This document shows positions 59,901 to 64,000 of a stretch of 64,000 bases of DNA, one piece after another. This DNA is from Idiomarina abyssalis. GTDB lineage: Bacteria; Pseudomonadota; Gammaproteobacteria; Enterobacterales; Alteromonadaceae. Under the pieces are notes generated by a model. That model did no database searches and was not told where the DNA came from. It worked only from the letters and a program-made list of their open reading frames with translations. Numbering within the stretch: the stretch's first letter is position 1; the number at the start of each line of letters is the position of its first letter. Made by a program: the position numbers and the translations under genes. The DNA lies in NCBI RefSeq assembly GCF_900116625.1, contig NZ_FPBE01000001.1:496001-560000 (forward strand), written 5' to 3'.

Positions 59901-59993
59901 GTAACCGGGTTCTCATGCCGGTCTCAGATAAAACGGATAGAAAAAAAGCGGGTGAAACACCCGCTTGAAATCATTTTACAAAGCCTGAGTTAA
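56964..59993 (+). CDS. ydiJ: FAD/Fe-S oxidoreductase YdiJ, D-2-hydroxyglutarate dehydrogenase type
   Basis: The 1009-residue protein (E. coli YdiJ 1018) combines an FAD-linked oxidase module, with PRGGGTGTNGQ at 85-95, and a ferredoxin-like iron-sulfur module with C665, C668, C671 and C675 (CLACKACTNQC). A CCG domain follows with C941 and C942 (VGCCGMAG). E. coli YdiJ is described as oxidising D-2-hydroxyglutarate to 2-oxoglutarate, with electrons passed on to a carrier. The start at 56964 is two bases after the ppsA stop. An open frame extends earlier into ppsA but is not needed. The 3' end holds a hairpin within the reading frame and a terminator over the stop. Confidence 0.93.
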   Translation: MTVLPKVAAENALPENYRHFIEQLKESGFAGEIDVSYSGRLIAATDNSVYQSLPQAVLYPLHHGDLVLLMKLAGEESNSSVQFSPRGGGTGTNGQSLTSGVVVDLSRHMNKVLEVNPKEGWVKVQAGVVKDKLNDILRPHGYFFSPDLSTSNRATLGGMINTDASGQGSLVYGKTSDHILGLKTVLLDGHVLDSGPVSLEQAESIARQDNRIARIYRQVIDTCVGEETHIREKFPPLNRFLTGYDLKHAYDPEKQKIDVSRVIAGSEGTLGFVSEAKLNITPIPKHRVLVNVKYSNFQSALENSPFLVEAKATSVETVDSTVLDLAREDIIWKSVEPLLSDVEGQRMDGINMVEFTGLDQEEIDEKVGSLTKRLDKLIKSKDNKGVIGYQICDDLPSIQLIYAMRKKSVGLLGATKGRRKPVAFAEDTAVPPEKLADFINEFRALLDAKGLHYGMFGHADAGVLHVRPALDMCEPDDEVLLREISDQVAELTQKYGGLMWGEHGKGYRSEYAPAFFGEHLYKELQKIKASFDPFNQLNPGKICTPLNTDVQLVSVDAVKRGFFDRQIPIATRNSYKNAMDCNGNGLCFNYDPKSAMCPSYKVTRDRRYSPKGRAGLLREWLRLTHNAGYDATQRPQPVSFAKRQLNRLTGRSDFSHEVKQSMDKCLACKACTNQCPVNVDVPTFRARFYDHYYSKYARPLKDYLVKGIEKTAPLASQFPVLSNLLINNPISRVILKYGVGYVDTPLFSTPNLRTAWKRHGLVELTTEQVLSLTEREREQAVVIAQDPFTTFYEADFVLKLGLLIKKLGFTPVLLPFIGHGKAQHVKGFLGDFDKTATKVTEQLKPLSDAGIPLIGPDSSTALIFRDEYRKSNGGQLPEVEVMTVVEWLSTLNFEKAGPASTSNYGLLLHCTEQSFVPESAHQWQELFSKLGLTLDIVNVGCCGMAGTFGHEKQNQSDSLGLYEMGWQQAVQQYGSSGVLVTGFSCRSQIKRIEKKRVKHPLEIILQSLS

Positions 59994-60004
59994 ATCAGGC
60001 TTTT
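59980..60004. terminator. Terminator over the ydiJ stop codon
   Basis: AAAGCCTGA and TCAGGCTTT form a nine-base stem with loop GTTAAA, and the ydiJ TAA overlaps the loop. TTTT follows on the plus strand. A second hairpin, AAGCGGGTG / CACCCGCTT at about 59946-59966, lies just upstream inside the reading frame. The stem sits between convergent ydiJ and the leucine dehydrogenase gene. Confidence 0.7.
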
Positions 60005-60018
60005 ATTTGCAGCAACGT

Positions 60019-61056
60019 TTACTGCTTACCTTTGGCTATAATTTCACGTGCCATTTGGTCAGCAACTGCACCGGTAGGGCGGTCTTCGTCGTTTGCACGA
60101 GCAAAAAGCTGATCCAGAGTGTCGTAAATACCACGAACACGTTTATCAGTTTCCTCTAAGCTCATATTAGCGGCTTCTGAACACACATGAATGACACCAC
60201 CGGCATTAATCACGTAATCAGGTGCGTAAAGAATACCCATATCTTTTACTGCTTGATCGTGTTTAGGGTTCGCTAACTGGTTATTAGCGCTTCCGGCAAT
60301 GATTTTAACTTTCAGTTGCTTTAGAGTTTCGTCATTGATGGTTGCACCCAGCGCACATGGCGCATAGACGTCAGCATCAACACTGTAGATTTCATCCAAA
60401 CCAACAGCTTTCGCGCCGAGTTCTTTAACGGCACGCTCTATAGCTTCTTCGTTAATGTCTGTAACGATAAGCTCAGCACCGTCTTCTGCGCAGTACTTAG
60501 CAAAGTCATAACCAACAGAACCAAGGCCCTGAACCGCTATTTTTACACCTTTAAGATCTTCACTGCCTAACTTGTGTTTTGCCGCAGCTTTAAGACCCAG
60601 ATAAGTGCCCAGTGCTGTATGAGGTGAAGGATCACCAGCTTTATCAGCGGTTCCGGCAACATGACTGGTTTCTTTCGCAACCATGTCGATGTCTTCGGTA
60701 CGAATGTTCACATCTTCTGCAGTAATATAACGGCCGCTCAATGACTCGATAAAACGACCGTATGCGCGGAACAGTTCTTCGCTTTTAATTTTCTTGGCGT
60801 CACCAATAATAACCGCTTTACCGCCACCTAATGGTAAGCCGGCCATAGCACTTTTATAAGTCATACCGCGCGACAAGCGCAGCACATCGGTTAAAGCTTC
60901 GGCCGATGAAGCGTAGTTCCACAAACGGGTACCACCAAGGCTTGGACCTAAAGTTGTGTCATGAATTGCAATAATGGCTTTTAGGCCTGATTCCTGATCA
61001 TGACAAAAGACAACTTGCTCGTGATGATCGAATTCGGGATGCTCGTATAGAGACAT
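60019..61056 (-). CDS. Leucine dehydrogenase (Glu/Leu/Phe/Val dehydrogenase family)
   Basis: The 345-residue NAD-dependent enzyme deaminates branched-chain amino acids to their 2-oxoacids. From the ATG at 61056 the substrate and catalytic lysines fall at K68 and K80 (TYKSAMAGLPLGGGK), the Bacillus leucine dehydrogenase numbering. VQGLGSVG is the nucleotide-binding motif and ANNQLA is conserved. A TTG nine bases earlier is open, but AGGA is placed ten bases before the ATG. It is a single gene between convergent ydiJ and roxA. Leucine is the best substrate guess; valine and phenylalanine activity cannot be excluded. Confidence 0.92.
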   Translation of the reverse strand: MSLYEHPEFDHHEQVVFCHDQESGLKAIIAIHDTTLGPSLGGTRLWNYASSAEALTDVLRLSRGMTYKSAMAGLPLGGGKAVIIGDAKKIKSEELFRAYGRFIESLSGRYITAEDVNIRTEDIDMVAKETSHVAGTADKAGDPSPHTALGTYLGLKAAAKHKLGSEDLKGVKIAVQGLGSVGYDFAKYCAEDGAELIVTDINEEAIERAVKELGAKAVGLDEIYSVDADVYAPCALGATINDETLKQLKVKIIAGSANNQLANPKHDQAVKDMGILYAPDYVINAGGVIHVCSEAANMSLEETDKRVRGIYDTLDQLFARANDEDRPTGAVADQMAREIIAKGKQ

Positions 61057-61188
61057 GAATTTCAATTCCTCATTGCTTCAAAAATTGCGCGAACATTACC
61101 ATTTAGATAGGGCTCGCGCTACTTAATTAAGTGAATAAATTCAGCAATTCAAACGGGTGTTTATCAACTCTTGTTTACACAGAATCGC

Positions 61189-63719
<2,531 letters not shown>

Positions 63720-63739
63720 TTAATTAAGTCATTAATCTT

Positions 63740-64000
63740 TTATGCGACATGCAACAATTGCTGCGCTGTATCTAACATTTTCTTTCTTGAAAATACGAAA
63801 TGACGACGTTTGCCGCCTACTTGCTGCCAAAGCACGGCACTACGAATGCCGGCCAGCAACAAGGTTCTAATATGGTGCTGATTTGAGTCCCGCTTCAAAA
63901 ACTCCGGGTTTCCATTAATTCGAATAGGCTGTCCCAGAGGACTTATCAACTCGCGGTAAATCCCCGCAAAACTTTGCTGTACGCGATAATCTTCAAATTC
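63740..64000 (-). CDS. hflD: High frequency lysogenization protein HflD, C-terminal part
   Basis: The frame is open to the window edge and gives the last 86 residues of Hfl[33 protein letters not shown] and VFSRKKML match the C-terminal half of E. coli HflD, a peripheral inner-membrane protein that affects lambda CII and is encoded upstream of purB in most gammaproteobacteria. The N-terminal part is outside the window. Its normal cellular role is unclear. Confidence 0.92.
   Translation of the reverse strand, partial: EFEDYRVQQSFAGIYRELISPLGQPIRINGNPEFLKRDSNQHHIRTLLLAGIRSAVLWQQVGGKRRHFVFSRKKMLDTAQQLLHVA

Overview
This window reads as a contiguous chromosomal segment from a gammaproteobacterium of the Alteromonadales type. 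Idiomarina or a close relative is my best guess, but that is an inference from gene order and protein style, not a database match. Nearly every gene is a recognisable core gene with close E. coli counterparts. Several active-site residues fall at exactly the E. coli numbers (NrdA C225/C439/C462, GyrA S83/D87/Y122). Coding density is very high, many genes overlap by ATGA, and I see no insertion sequences, prophage, CRISPR array, tRNA or rRNA.

Layout. 1-9.9 kb: the tail of an isoaspartyl peptidase gene, hrpA, then on the minus strand the ribonucleotide reductase set nrdA-nrdB-yfaE with a nearby grxA-type glutaredoxin, a HAD phosphatase and ubiG. 10-21.8 kb, plus strand: gyrA-serC-hisC-aroA, cmk-rpsA-ihfB, lapA-lapB-pyrF and a ComEA-like protein. 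21.8-26.8 kb: rne (minus) diverges from rluC, a HAD hydrolase and yceF. 27.4-36.7 kb: the lipid run yceD-rpmF-plsX-fabH-fabD-fabG-acpP followed by pabC-mltG-tmk-holB, a possible PilZ-like gene and tatD/ycfH. 36.7-45.4 kb: prpD, then on the minus strand sppA-ansA and a sodium symporter, then ydjA, asnS and an unknown membrane protein. 45.4-50.5 kb: biotin genes, bioA diverging from bioB-bioF-bioC-bioD. 50.5-60 kb: htpX, a type II DAHP synthase, a DUF1338 protein, ppsR diverging from ppsA, and ydiJ. 60-64 kb, minus: leucine dehydrogenase, roxA, purB and the tail of hflD.

How the genes work together. Fatty-acid initiation and elongation (plsX to acpP) sits beside biotin synthesis starting from malonyl-ACP (bioC), and beside rpmF/yceD of ribosome biogenesis. 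Aromatic precursors are covered by ppsA (PEP), a DAHP synthase, aroA and a hisC-type aminotransferase. Nucleotide supply is represented by nrdAB, cmk, tmk, pyrF and purB. Asparaginase, isoaspartyl peptidase, leucine dehydrogenase, an amino-acid-type Na+ symporter and prpD fit an amino-acid-using marine heterotroph.

The best signals beyond the coding genes are regulatory. They are a pair of NrdR boxes upstream of nrdA, an S1-autoregulation leader in front of rpsA with GGA-bearing hairpins, a long rne leader with a strong hairpin, a possible leaderless start for yceD, and a candidate intergenic small RNA at about 36864-36983. I did not find an obviously new multi-gene system. The most suggestive functional link is the DUF1338 gene lying 3.3 kb from ydiJ, which could form a 2-oxoadipate to D-2-hydroxyglutarate to 2-oxoglutarate route.
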